NCBI GenBank assembly: GCA_036396755.1
Contig: DASWKG010000103.1
Span: forward strand, 1-34,074
DNA: 34,074 nt
Direction: 5' to 3'
Source of the DNA: DASWKG01 sp036396755
GTDB taxonomy: Bacteria; Actinomycetota; UBA4738; CALAEC01
In this document: in pieces, positions 6,992-14,753 of the stretch
Position numbering within the stretch: the stretch's first letter is position 1
Layout of the letters: each line of letters begins with the position of its first letter
Position numbers and translations under genes: made by a program
Notes under the pieces: generated by a model
Databases searched by the model: none
What the model was told of the DNA's origin: nothing
Seen by the model: only the letters and a program-made list of their open reading frames with translations

Positions 6992-8270
6992 GTGGCACCG
7001 TCGCAGGATGGTGGTCCGGGGCGGGCACCTCGCGCGCGTCGCCGACGTCTTCGTGCCCTCGTGGATCAGCGGCCAGCCGTTCGCGGCTCTGGTTCGCCTC
7101 GGCTACGGGATCCGCGTGCTGGTCGGGGCGGCGGCGCTCGCGTTCACCTGGGCCCTCCCCGCGACGGCCGGCCAGCGGGCGCTGCACGCGCTGCTCGTGG
7201 GCCTCGTCTACCTCCCCTGGTCCTTCGCGCTCCTCCTCGCCGCCCGCCGCACCGAGGGGCCGGCCCTTCGGCTCGCGAGCCTGGCGGGCGATCTGCTGGT
7301 CGTCTTCATGTTCCAGGCGACGATCCCCGCCGTCCACGTGGCGGGGATGCTCGGGTTCGTCATCCTCACCAGCTACTACTCCCTGCTCGGCGGGCGGCGG
7401 GCCGGGCTGCCCGTCGCCGGCGCCGCGGTGGGGCTGACCGCGCTCGCCCAGGCGATCACCGGCCAGGGCGTGCCGTCCTACATCCTGCTGATGTTCGGGG
7501 CGGTCCTCGCCTGTCAGGTCGCCCTGCTCGAGTCGGTCAGCCACCAGCAGCGCGCGGCCGCCGTGCGCCTGCGCGAGCTCGACCGGCTGAAGGACGAGTT
7601 CCTCGCCTCGATCTCCCACGAGCTGCGAACGCCCCTCACGTCGATCGACGGCTTCTCTCGCACGCTCCTTCGCAAGTGGGAGCTGCTCGACGAGGCCGAG
7701 CGGCTGGAGTTCGTCGAGCTCATCTCCACCAACTCCCAGGACCTCACCTACCTGATCGAGCAGCTCCTCGACCACACGCGGCTCGAGGCAGAGCGGCTTC
7801 GCCTGCAGCCCCAGCCCGTCGACCTCGTGGCCGCCGTCGTGGGCTGCGTCGAGGCGGTCGACCCGGCCATCGGGGCGCGGCGGGTCAAGGTCGAGATCGA
7901 TGTGGGCACCGGCGTCTCGGCCGACCCCAACGCCCTCCGACGCATCCTCTCCAACCTGCTGCTGAACGCGGCGCGCTTCTCCCCCCACGACGCGCCGATC
8001 ACCGTCGGGGCCGGGCGGCGCCACGGTGCCACCGTGGTGTGGGTGCGAGACGAGGGGGCGGGGGTGCCGCCCGCCGACCGCACGCGGATCTTCGACGCCT
8101 TCTACCAGGGGCGACGCGAGCGCAAGCAGGCGACGGGCACCGGGGTGGGCCTCGCCGTGGCCCGCCGGTACGTGGAGGCGCACGGCGGTCGCATCTGGGT
8201 GGAGAGCACGCCCGGCGGCGGCGCGACGTTCCTGTTCACCCTCCCCGCCGCCCGGGGTCAGTCCTCGTAG
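6966..8270 (+). CDS. Membrane-bound sensor histidine kinase (orphan)
   Basis: A 434-residue sensor kinase. The N-terminal half (about residues 40-190) contains five to six hydrophobic helices without a recognisable extracellular sensor domain. The kinase core follows: H-box ISHELRTPLTSIDGFS with phospho-acceptor H218, N-box NLLLNAARFSPHDAPI, G1 VRDEGAGVP, F-box IFDAFYQ and G2 GTGVGLAVARRYVEAHGG. No response regulator is adjacent. It is one of only three plus-strand genes here and interrupts the rarA–DUF948 junction. The start is uncertain: GTG 6966, ATG 6972 and ATG 7008 are all possible, and none has a clear ribosome-binding site. Its stop lies inside the last codons of the convergent rarA. 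Confidence 0.93.
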   Translation: MTMDVRPTWWHRRRMVVRGGHLARVADVFVPSWISGQPFAALVRLGYGIRVLVGAAALAFTWALPATAGQRALHALLVGLVYLPWSFALLLAARRTEGPALRLASLAGDLLVVFMFQATIPAVHVAGMLGFVILTSYYSLLGGRRAGLPVAGAAVGLTALAQAITGQGVPSYILLMFGAVLACQVALLESVSHQQRAAAVRLRELDRLKDEFLASISHELRTPLTSIDGFSRTLLRKWELLDEAERLEFVELISTNSQDLTYLIEQLLDHTRLEAERLRLQPQPVDLVAAVVGCVEAVDPAIGARRVKVEIDVGTGVSADPNALRRILSNLLLNAARFSPHDAPITVGAGRRHGATVVWVRDEGAGVPPADRTRIFDAFYQGRRERKQATGTGVGLAVARRYVEAHGGRIWVESTPGGGATFLFTLPAARGQSS

Positions 8271-9355
8271 CCCTCGCCGTGGCCGAGCTTCGTCGCCCCC
8301 GGGTAGTGCGCGTCCCGCAGGTGCGGCGGGACGCGGCCTCCCTTCTTCTGGGCCTCGGTCGCCGCTCCGAGGGCTCCGAACACGGCGTTGCTCTTCGGCG
8401 CGCGGGCGAGGTACGCGGCGGCCTGGGCGAGGTTCAGCCGAACCTCCGGGAGGCCCACGAACTCGACCGCGTGCGCCGCGGCGACCGCGACGAGCAGTGC
8501 CTGCGGGTCGGCGAGCCCCACGTCCTCGGAGGCGAAGATCACCATCCGCCGCGCGATGAAGCGCGGGTCCTCCCCCGCGTCGAGCATCCGCGCGAGCCAG
8601 AACAGCGAGGCGTCGGCGTCGGAGCCGCGCATGCTCTTGATGAACGCCGAGATCACGTCGTAGTGCTCGTCCTCGTCGTAGACGACCGCGCCCCGCTGGA
8701 CGACGTCCTCGGCCATCTCACGCGTCACCGGCGACCCGGCCGCCGCGCTCGTCGCGGCCTCCAGCCCCGACAGCGCCAGCCGCGCGTCCCCACCCGCCGT
8801 CTGCGCGAGGTACGCGAGGGCCTCGTCCTCGACCTTGGCGTCCGGCAGCCCGCGTGGGTCGTCGAGCGCGCGCTCGAGGATGCGCCGGACCTCCTCGGCG
8901 GTCAGCGGCTCCAGCCGCAGGAGCAGGCTCCGCGACAGGAGCGGTGACACCAGCGAGAAGTACGGGTTCTCGGTGGTCGCCCCGATAAAGGTGACCGTCC
9001 CCTCCTCGACCGCCGGCAGCAGCACGTCCTGCTGCGCCTTGCTCCACCGGTGCACCTCGTCGACGAACAGCACCGTCGTCAGCATCCCCCCGCTCGCGGC
9101 CGCGATCACCTTCCGGGCATCCGCGACCCCCGACGACACCGCCGACAGCTGCACCATCTCCGCCCCCACCGCCCGAGCCAGCAGGTGCGCGATCGTCGTC
9201 TTCCCCGTGCCGGCCGGCCCCCACAGCACGATCGACGGCAGGTTCCCCGAAGACGTCAACGCAGAAAGCGCCTTCCCCGGCCCGAGCAGGTGCCCCTGCC
9301 CGACAACCTCGTCCAACGAACGAGGCCGCATCCGAGCAGCGAGTGGCTCCCCCAT
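8258..9355 (-). CDS. rarA: Replication-associated recombination protein RarA (MgsA/WRNIP1 family), short C-terminus
   Basis: AAA+ ATPase acting at stalled replication forks. Residues 1-20 carry the family start (LAARMRPRSLDEVVGQGHLL), with Walker A WGPAGTGKTT at 45-54, Walker B FVDEVHRW, sensor GATTENPYFS and the arginine-finger region PLLSRS. The tetramerisation domain follows (RGSDADASLFWLARMLDAGEDP, RRMVIFASEDVGLADP). The protein ends GATKLGHGEGYED at 365 residues. Relatives run to about 420-450 residues and continue after GHGEGY with a YPHD…QQYLP-type tail, so some 50-80 residues are missing. The last 13 bp overlap the convergent histidine kinase. ATG 9355 fits the conserved N-terminus; only a weak AGGA lies 9 nt upstream. 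Confidence 0.95.
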   Translation of the reverse strand: MGEPLAARMRPRSLDEVVGQGHLLGPGKALSALTSSGNLPSIVLWGPAGTGKTTIAHLLARAVGAEMVQLSAVSSGVADARKVIAAASGGMLTTVLFVDEVHRWSKAQQDVLLPAVEEGTVTFIGATTENPYFSLVSPLLSRSLLLRLEPLTAEEVRRILERALDDPRGLPDAKVEDEALAYLAQTAGGDARLALSGLEAATSAAAGSPVTREMAEDVVQRGAVVYDEDEHYDVISAFIKSMRGSDADASLFWLARMLDAGEDPRFIARRMVIFASEDVGLADPQALLVAVAAAHAVEFVGLPEVRLNLAQAAAYLARAPKSNAVFGALGAATEAQKKGGRVPPHLRDAHYPGATKLGHGEGYED

Positions 9356-9699
9356 TGGGTGAATCCTACGGAAGGGAGCCGATCGAGGTGGGCGTCGACG
9401 AGGCGCCCCAGACCAAGGCTGGGGACAAGAGCGCATGAGAGGTATGCACGTCGAGCACGAGCCGCAGCCCGGCGACCGAGCAGCCCACCACGATCGGCGA
9501 CCTACCCACGTCACCAAAGGAGGCGGAGCCGCTGCGCCTTGTCTTCGATGGGCCTGCGCTCACGCAGGTGGGTGCCCTCCCGGCCGGTTCAGTGAACCCC
9601 AGCGAGGGGGCTCGACACCCCGACCGGAGCCGGGGCTCCCGGATCCCAAGACGTTGACTCAACGAATCCAAGGCCGGGGCGACTCCGCCGCAGCCGATG
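9356..9699. other. 344-bp non-coding, hairpin-rich gap between aspS and rarA
   Basis: No convincing gene is seen: the longest frames have odd composition, no motif and no ribosome-binding site. The stretch holds several perfect or near-perfect stem-loops: CCTGCG/CGCAGG with a 4-nt loop (9553-9568), the palindrome GGTTCAGTGAACC (9586-9598), GGAGCC/GGCTCC with a 2-nt loop (9626-9639) and CCCCG/CGGGG (9618-9635). These could be the aspS 3' end with terminators, an operator, or an unrecognised structured RNA. None is followed by a T-run. Confidence 0.5.
9363..9368 (-). promoter_or_regulatory. rarA: Candidate -10 element for a leaderless rarA transcript
   Basis: TAGGAT (TANNNT) ends 7 nt before the rarA ATG, which would place the transcription start on the start codon. 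No good -35 is seen at 17 nt. It overlaps the weak AGGA that could otherwise serve as ribosome-binding site. Confidence 0.35.
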
Positions 9700-11499
9700 C
9701 TAGCCGGGATCGCGCGGGGGTTCAACCGGGGGTTCCCCCGGGGGGTCCTCCTTCTTCGGCTGCGCCAGCAGCTTGATCCCGAGCTCGCGGAGCTGGACCT
9801 CGGAGACGTCGGCGGGGGCCCCGGTGAGCAGGTCGGCGCCCGACTGCGTCTTCGGGAACGCGATCACGTCGCGGATGTTGTCGGTGCCGGCGAGCAGCAT
9901 GGAGAGCCGGTCGAGGCCGAAGGCGATGCCGCCGTGCGGCGGCACGCCGTACCGGAACGCCTCGAGCAGGAAGCCGAACTTCTCCTCCGCCTCCTCGCTC
10001 GTGAGGCCGAGCGCCTCGAACACCTTCCGCTGGACGTCGGAGCGGTGGATCCGGATGCTGCCGCCGCCCAGCTCCCAGCCGTTCAGGACGAGATCGTACG
10101 CGCGCGCCTTCGCCGTCTCCGGGCTCAGGTCGTCGGTCGCCGGCGAGGTGAAGGGGTGGTGGACCGACACCCACCGCTCGTCCTCGTCGCTCCACTCGAA
10201 GACCGGCGGCTCGGTGATCCACAGGAACTCCCAGCGCCCCTCGGGGACCAGGTCGAGCCTCGCCGCCATCAGCCGGCGCAGGCCGTCGAGCACGGTGTTC
10301 ACGCGGTCGACGCGGTCGGCGACGAGGAGCGCGAGGTCGCCGTCGCCCGCGCCGGTCCGCTCGCGGATCGCGGCGATCTCCTCCGGCGAGAGGAACTTCT
10401 CGACCGGCGACTTCACCTCGCCCTCGAGGAAGGCGATCCAGACGAGGCCGCCCGCACCGCGGGACTTCGCCTCGACGATCAGCCCGTCGAGGTCCTTGCG
10501 CGACCAGGAGCCCGCGCCGGGCGCGGCGAGCGCCTTCACGGCCCCGCCGCCCTCGACGACCTTGGCGAACGCGTTGAACCCGCTCCCCTCGAAGACGTCG
10601 GTGAGGTCCGCGAGCTCCATGCCGTAGCGGAGGTCGGGCTTGTCGGAGCCGAACCGGTCCATCGCCTCCGCGTAGGTGAGCCGAGGGAACGGCGTCTGGA
10701 GCTCGACACCGAGCGTGTCGGCCCAGACCTGCCGCATGAGGCCCTCCATCAGCTCGAAGATCTCCTCCTCGGAGACGAACGACAGCTCGACGTCGAGCTG
10801 GGTGAACTCGGGCTGGCGGTCGGCGCGCAGGTCCTCGTCGCGGAAGCAGCGGACGACCTGGTAGTAGCGGTCGAGCCCCGAGACCATGAGGATCTGCTTG
10901 AAGAGCTGGGGGGACTGCGGCAGGGCGTAGAAGGTGCCCGGCTGGAGCCGCGACGGAACGAGGAAGTCCCGCGCGCCCTCGGGGGTCGACCGCGTGAGCA
11001 TCGGCGTCTCGACCTCGACGAAGCCGCGCTCGTCCATGTAGCGGCGAAGGCTCCTGAATGCCTCGTGGCGGAGCCGAAGGATGCCGGTCATCACGGGGCG
11101 CCGGAGGTCCAGGTAGCGGTGACGGAGTCGGAGCGTCTCGTCGGCCGAGATGCGGTCCTCGACCGGGAACGGCGGCGTGTCGGCCTCCGAGAGGACCTCG
11201 ACCGACGAGGCGGCCACCTCGACCTCGCCGGTGGGGAGGTCGGGGTTCACCGTGCCGGCCGGCCGGGGACGGACCGTGCCGAGCACCCGGACCACGCTCT
11301 CGCCCCGCAGGTGCGAGGCGGCCGCGTGCGCCTCGGGCGCCTCCCCGGGATGGAAGACCACCTGCACGGGCCCCTCGCGGTCGCGGACGTCGACGAACAG
11401 CACCCCGCCATGGTCACGGCGATGCGCGACCCAGCCGCAGAGCGCCACCTCGGACCCTGCCTGCTCCGCGCGGAGCTCCCCGCAGCGGTGCGTCCTCAT
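9700..11499 (-). CDS. aspS: Aspartyl-tRNA synthetase
   Basis: Class IIb synthetase of 599 residues. An N-terminal OB fold binds the anticodon (about residues 1-105: LRAEQAGSEVALCGWVAHRR, GGVLFVDVRDREG). The catalytic core has motif 1 around RRYMDERGFVEVETPML, SPQLFKQILMVSGLDRYY, motif 2 CFRDEDLRADRQPEFTQLD and motif 3 GIAFGLDRLSMLLAG. The bacterial GAD insertion lies between motifs 2 and 3. The ATG at 11499 overlaps the hisS stop as ATGA, fixing the start. The C-terminus carries a Pro-rich tail (PPGEPPVEPPRDPG) whose DNA forms a strong hairpin. Whether the enzyme also charges tRNA-Asn cannot be told from this window. Confidence 0.97.
   Translation of the reverse strand: MRTHRCGELRAEQAGSEVALCGWVAHRRDHGGVLFVDVRDREGPVQVVFHPGEAPEAHAAASHLRGESVVRVLGTVRPRPAGTVNPDLPTGEVEVAASSVEVLSEADTPPFPVEDRISADETLRLRHRYLDLRRPVMTGILRLRHEAFRSLRRYMDERGFVEVETPMLTRSTPEGARDFLVPSRLQPGTFYALPQSPQLFKQILMVSGLDRYYQVVRCFRDEDLRADRQPEFTQLDVELSFVSEEEIFELMEGLMRQVWADTLGVELQTPFPRLTYAEAMDRFGSDKPDLRYGMELADLTDVFEGSGFNAFAKVVEGGGAVKALAAPGAGSWSRKDLDGLIVEAKSRGAGGLVWIAFLEGEVKSPVEKFLSPEEIAAIRERTGAGDGDLALLVADRVDRVNTVLDGLRRLMAARLDLVPEGRWEFLWITEPPVFEWSDEDERWVSVHHPFTSPATDDLSPETAKARAYDLVLNGWELGGGSIRIHRSDVQRKVFEALGLTSEEAEEKFGFLLEAFRYGVPPHGGIAFGLDRLSMLLAGTDNIRDVIAFPKTQSGADLLTGAPADVSEVQLRELGIKLLAQPKKEDPPGEPPVEPPRDPG
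9726..9741 (-). other. GC hairpin inside the last codons of aspS
   Basis: CCGGGGG-TT-CCCCCGG is a perfect 7-bp stem encoding part of the Pro-rich C-terminal tail, 26 nt before the aspS stop. It may simply reflect proline codons, or it may help end or stabilise the transcript. Confidence 0.35.
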
Positions 11500-12752
11500 C
11501 GGGAGAGCCACGACACCACCTCCGAGCGCTTCACGCGCTCCTGCTCGCCGTCGGCCATCCGCCGCATCGTCGCCTCGCCGGACGCCAGCTCCTGCTCGCC
11601 GATGATCGCCGTGAAGCGCGCGCCGGAGCGATCGGCCTGCTTGAGCTGGGCCTTCATCGGCCGGTCCTCGAGCGTCATCTCGGTGGGAACGCCGGCCTCG
11701 CGGAGCGTGCGGACGAACGCCCGACCCTCCTGCTGCGCGTCCGTGCCCAGCGCGACGACGAACACCTCGGTCGCCTGCGGCCGCGGCGCCTCGAGCCCCT
11801 CGCGCTCGATCGCGAGCAGCGCCCGCTCGAGGCCGAGGCCGAACCCGATCCCCGGCGTGTGGTCGCCGCCGAGCGTCTCGGCGAGGCCATCGTAGCGGCC
11901 GCCGCCGCAGAGCGTCGACTGCGTCGGCCCGAGCGAGGGGCTCACGAACTCGAACGTCGTCCGCGTGTAGTAGTCGAGCCCCCTCACCAGGCGGGGGTCG
12001 ACCTCGTAGGCGATCCCTTCGTCGTCCAGGCCGGAGCGGACCGAAGCGAGGTGCTCGCGGCACTCGGCACACAGGAACTCGAGGATGCTCGGGGCGTCGG
12101 CGGTCGCCTCGCGGCTCGCGTCGTCCTTGGCGTCGAGCACCCGCAGCGGGTTCTGGTGGATGCGCTCGCGCGACTCCTTCGGCAGGCGGTCGGCCCGCTC
12201 CTCCAGGAACGCGATCAGCGCGTCGCGGTAGGCGGGCCGGCAGGCGGGGTCGCCGATCGAGTTCAGCTTCAGCTCGAGGCGGACCCCGAGGCCCGAGAGG
12301 AAGGCGTGTGCCACCCCGATCACCTCGACGTCGGCGCCCGGCGCGTCGGTGCCGATCACCTCGACGCCGAACTGCGTGTGCTGGCGCATGCGGCCGGCCT
12401 GCGGCCGCTCGTGCCGGAACATGGGGACGACGTAGAACGCCTTGAAGGGGCTGCCCAGCGACTGCCGGTTGCCGAGGTAGGCCCGGACCACCGGGGCGGT
12501 GCCCTCGGGCCGGAGCGTGAGGGAGCGGCCGCCCTTGTCGTCGAACGTGTACATCTCCTTCGCCACGATGTCGGTGGACTCCCCCACCCCGCGCGCGAAC
12601 AGCTCGGTGTGCTCGAACGTCGGGGTCTCGATGCGGTGGAAGCCGAACAGTCGGGCGCGGCGGCTCGCGGCGGCCGCCAGCGCCTCGATCGCGTCGGAGA
12701 CCGGGGGGAGGAGGTCCTGGGTCCCCCGGGGCGGGGCGAACTTCTCGCTCAC
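11496..12752 (-). CDS. hisS: Histidyl-tRNA synthetase
   Basis: Class II synthetase of 418 residues, with PPRGTQDLLPP at the N-terminus, the TLRPEGTAPVVRAY motif, motif 2 PMFRHERPQAGRMRQHTQFG, histidine-A motif VRGLDYYTRTTFE and motif 3 GIGFGLGLERALLA. A C-terminal anticodon-binding domain follows (VFVVALG, EMTLEDRPMKAQLKQADRSG, IIGEQE). The GTG at 12752 is preferred over an ATG 27 nt upstream. It overlaps the stop of the preceding hydrolase gene as GTGA and has GAGGAC 7 nt before it. Another 4-bp overlap joins it to aspS, so hydrolase–hisS–aspS is one translationally coupled operon. Confidence 0.96.
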   Translation of the reverse strand: MSEKFAPPRGTQDLLPPVSDAIEALAAAASRRARLFGFHRIETPTFEHTELFARGVGESTDIVAKEMYTFDDKGGRSLTLRPEGTAPVVRAYLGNRQSLGSPFKAFYVVPMFRHERPQAGRMRQHTQFGVEVIGTDAPGADVEVIGVAHAFLSGLGVRLELKLNSIGDPACRPAYRDALIAFLEERADRLPKESRERIHQNPLRVLDAKDDASREATADAPSILEFLCAECREHLASVRSGLDDEGIAYEVDPRLVRGLDYYTRTTFEFVSPSLGPTQSTLCGGGRYDGLAETLGGDHTPGIGFGLGLERALLAIEREGLEAPRPQATEVFVVALGTDAQQEGRAFVRTLREAGVPTEMTLEDRPMKAQLKQADRSGARFTAIIGEQELASGEATMRRMADGEQERVKRSEVVSWLSR

Positions 12753-13378
12753 GCGCGGTCCTCGAGCTGGCGGAGCCACTCGTTACCGCGGCGCTCCCGC
12801 CCGACGGTCGTCTTCGGCCCGTGGCCCGGGTAGACGTCGAGCTCGTCGGGGAGCGTCAGGAAGCGACGCAGGCTCCGGACCATCTCGCCCTGGTTCGAGT
12901 TGGGGAAGTCCGAGCGGCCGATCGCGTCGCGGAAGATGAGGTCGCCGCTGAACAGGAAGCCGTCGGTCACGAAGCAGACACTGCCCGGCGTGTGGCCCGG
13001 CGTGTGCATCACCCGGATCGAGAAGCCGGCGAAGTCCAACACGTCTCCCTCGGCGATCGTCCGGACCTCCTTCGGCCGGAACGAGTCCTCCACCGGGAGC
13101 CCCGCGCCCCAGGCGCGCTGGTCCGTGAGGGCCAACTCGTCCGCCTCATGGATGTAGAGCGGGACCTCGCCGCAGATCGCCGGGGCCGAGCCGATGTGGT
13201 CGGCGTGGCCGTGGGTCGCCAGCACGGCCGCGAGGCGCTTGCCGGCCCGGTCGAGCATCGCGGCGACGCGGTCGGGCGAGAAGCCCGGATCGACCACGAC
13301 GGCGTCGTCCGTGCCGTCGGCCGAGACGGCCCAGCAGTTCGTGGCGAACGGGTTGTCGTCGAAGACGTCGAGGAACAT
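12749..13378 (-). CDS. Metallo-beta-lactamase-fold hydrolase, glyoxalase II-like
   Basis: A 209-residue MBL-fold hydrolase of the hydroxyacylglutathione hydrolase-like group. Metal ligands are visible in THGHADHIGS (HxHxDH), HTPGHTPGSVCF, FSGDLIFRDAIGRSDFP and the late YPGHGP. A homologue annotated glyoxalase II precedes hisS in mycobacteria, which supports orthology. The true substrate is unproven, since Actinomycetota generally use mycothiol rather than glutathione. ATG 13378 is chosen because MFLDVFDDNPFATNCW begins the domain; GAGG lies 5 nt before it, and a TACGAT hexamer 9 nt before it. It overlaps hisS by 4 bp. Confidence 0.9.
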   Translation of the reverse strand: MFLDVFDDNPFATNCWAVSADGTDDAVVVDPGFSPDRVAAMLDRAGKRLAAVLATHGHADHIGSAPAICGEVPLYIHEADELALTDQRAWGAGLPVEDSFRPKEVRTIAEGDVLDFAGFSIRVMHTPGHTPGSVCFVTDGFLFSGDLIFRDAIGRSDFPNSNQGEMVRSLRRFLTLPDELDVYPGHGPKTTVGRERRGNEWLRQLEDRA

Positions 13379-13387
13379 GGGGCCCTC

Positions 13388-13393
13388 ATCGTA
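13388..13393 (-). promoter_or_regulatory. Candidate -10 element for the MBL–hisS–aspS operon
   Basis: TACGAT fits TANNNT and ends 9 nt before the MBL ATG, just after the long hairpin at 13396-13427. If that hairpin terminates the upstream gene, a promoter must lie here. No good -35 is visible because the position falls inside the hairpin arm. Confidence 0.35.
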
Positions 13394-13395
13394 GT

Positions 13396-13427
13396 GGATG
13401 CCCGGCGGCAGTCGCCGCCGGGCATCC
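13396..13427 (-). terminator. Perfect 14-bp stem-loop after the secreted-protein gene
   Basis: GGATGCCCGGCGGC pairs perfectly with GCCGCCGGGCATCC across a 4-nt loop, 23 nt beyond the stop of the secreted-protein gene on the minus strand. There is no T-tract, as is common for actinobacterial terminators. Confidence 0.7.
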
Positions 13428-13449
13428 GAACGCTGCAGTGCTGCGAGGG

Positions 13450-14673
13450 CTACCCCTGCGGCAGAGATCCCGCGGGCAGGTCGAGCGCGATGAACGACGG
13501 GAACTGGACGCTGTCGTAGTACACGGTCCACTGGGCGTCGGAGGGGTTGCCCACGGCTCCTCCCGAGGTCGCGACGGGGTCGGTGGCCACCTGGAGCGTC
13601 AGCTCCTGCTCGATCGTCACCGCGGGGAGGTCCTCGAACACCACCGAGATGCGGGTCGGCGCGCTCCCGATCTGCGTGCCCGGCACGATCACCTGGCCGA
13701 GAAGAGTGGTCTCCGACGCCTCCTCCCCGAACGAGTCGGACCACAGCTGCACGTACAGCTTGCCGGGCGGGTTGTCATGGACGCCCTTGAGCGTCTCGGA
13801 CGAAACCCACACCGTCGAGTACACGTCGCCCTTGATCTCCGTCGGCTGCGCCACGCCCGTCGTGAAGTGCGCCTGCAGCCCCTGCGAGTTCTGGTTGCGG
13901 AACCCGCCCGCCGCATGCGTGTAGTGGTTCGACTCGCCGCCGACCGGGCGAGTCTCGGTCAGCCGTGCGGTCGGCGTCGGGGGCAGCCCGCCGCCGGCGA
14001 CGCCGTTCGCGTAGTGCCCCACCATCGATGCCTGCCCGGGGCGATCGCCGCCGAGGTACAGGCGGGTGCGCGTGTCGGGGACCGGCGCCGGCGCCTCACC
14101 GGCCAGCTTGCCCTCGCACGCCGGGTGCGGATCCTCCTCCTCGCACGCGAACTGCGGACCTGCGTTCTTGAATGCAACGCTGAGCGTCAGCTGTTCGTCG
14201 CTCTGGCCGGCGTAGTTGTTGACGAGCACCTCGAGGTCCGTGCAGTGGGCGACCTCGGCCAGCTCGACCCGTTCGCCGTTGCCGTCCAGCGGGTTGAACG
14301 CCACAGAGCTGTCCAGCTCGGTGCCCTCGGCGTCCAGGACGTAGAGATCGAAGTCACCGTCGCCCGCCCACGAGAGGCGGATGTCGAGGTCGCCGTAGCG
14401 GTACGGGGCGAGGTACGCGCGGAGGAGGAAATGTGCCGTGGAGTGCTCTTTCAGGACCGGGGGATACATGACGCCCCCCGTCTCGGCCAGGTCGTGACCC
14501 GTCCAGCGACCCTCGGGCGCCGTGAACGTTCGTGTGTAGCCGGCCGGGGTGACCCGGTCGCGGGCATCGTCGGGGCCGCAGTCGAACCCCGAGGGCGTGA
14601 TCGCGGAGGTGGGCAGCGAGACGGCCAGGACGGCAAGCAGAGAGGCTGCGGAGAGGGCGAGACGCGGGCGCAT
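13450..14673 (-). CDS. Secreted protein of unknown function with a PPC-like N-terminal half
   Basis: A 407-residue exported protein with a Sec signal peptide (RLALSAASLLAVLAVSLPTSA, cleavage about residue 24). The N-terminal half contains beta-sandwich-like strands around DIRLSWAGDGDFDLYVLDAEG, reminiscent of bacterial pre-peptidase C-terminal (PPC) domains. The C-terminal half is also beta-rich (KLYVQLWSDSF, TRISVVFEDLPAV, LTLQVATDP) and matches nothing I recognise. Four cysteines suggest disulfides. No catalytic motif, lipobox or sortase signal is seen. ATG 14673 follows a near-consensus AGGAGG by 6 nt. Strong hairpins lie on both sides, so it looks like a self-contained unit inserted between dtd and the MBL–hisS operon. 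Confidence 0.88.
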   Translation of the reverse strand: MRPRLALSAASLLAVLAVSLPTSAITPSGFDCGPDDARDRVTPAGYTRTFTAPEGRWTGHDLAETGGVMYPPVLKEHSTAHFLLRAYLAPYRYGDLDIRLSWAGDGDFDLYVLDAEGTELDSSVAFNPLDGNGERVELAEVAHCTDLEVLVNNYAGQSDEQLTLSVAFKNAGPQFACEEEDPHPACEGKLAGEAPAPVPDTRTRLYLGGDRPGQASMVGHYANGVAGGGLPPTPTARLTETRPVGGESNHYTHAAGGFRNQNSQGLQAHFTTGVAQPTEIKGDVYSTVWVSSETLKGVHDNPPGKLYVQLWSDSFGEEASETTLLGQVIVPGTQIGSAPTRISVVFEDLPAVTIEQELTLQVATDPVATSGGAVGNPSDAQWTVYYDSVQFPSFIALDLPAGSLPQG

Positions 14674-14701
14674 GGCTTCCTCCTGTGGTTGCGGGCTCTC
14701 C

Positions 14702-14732
14702 AAGGATTCGACGCCGAAGGCGCCGAATCCTT
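14702..14732 (-). terminator. 14-bp stem-loop between dtd and the secreted-protein gene
   Basis: AAGGATTCG/CGAATCCTT arms continue through GC pairs to a 3-nt loop (one G·U pair in the RNA). It lies 21 nt after the dtd stop and 28 nt before the next start codon. No T-run follows. It is probably the terminator of the sec–apt–rel–dtd transcript, but could be a leader stem of the secreted-protein mRNA. Confidence 0.6.
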
Positions 14733-14753
14733 CTCTCCGGACGAAACCCCTGG

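Noticed and set aside
6098..8947. 949-codon plus-strand frame spanning the alaS start, DUF948, the kinase and rarA
   Set aside because: It crosses several real genes in other frames and shows no protein features; the kinase in frame 6966-8270 explains the coding signal.
9586..9598. GGTTCAGTGAACC as a second LexA box or a tRNA T-arm
   Set aside because: The half-sites are inverted relative to an SOS box (GTTC-N3-GAAC instead of GAAC-N4-GTTC), and no tRNA acceptor or anticodon stem surrounds it.
9366..9725. 119-codon minus-strand frame in the aspS–rarA gap
   Set aside because: It has no ribosome-binding site or motif, composition unlike neighbouring genes, and overlaps the aspS 3' end. Treated as non-coding.
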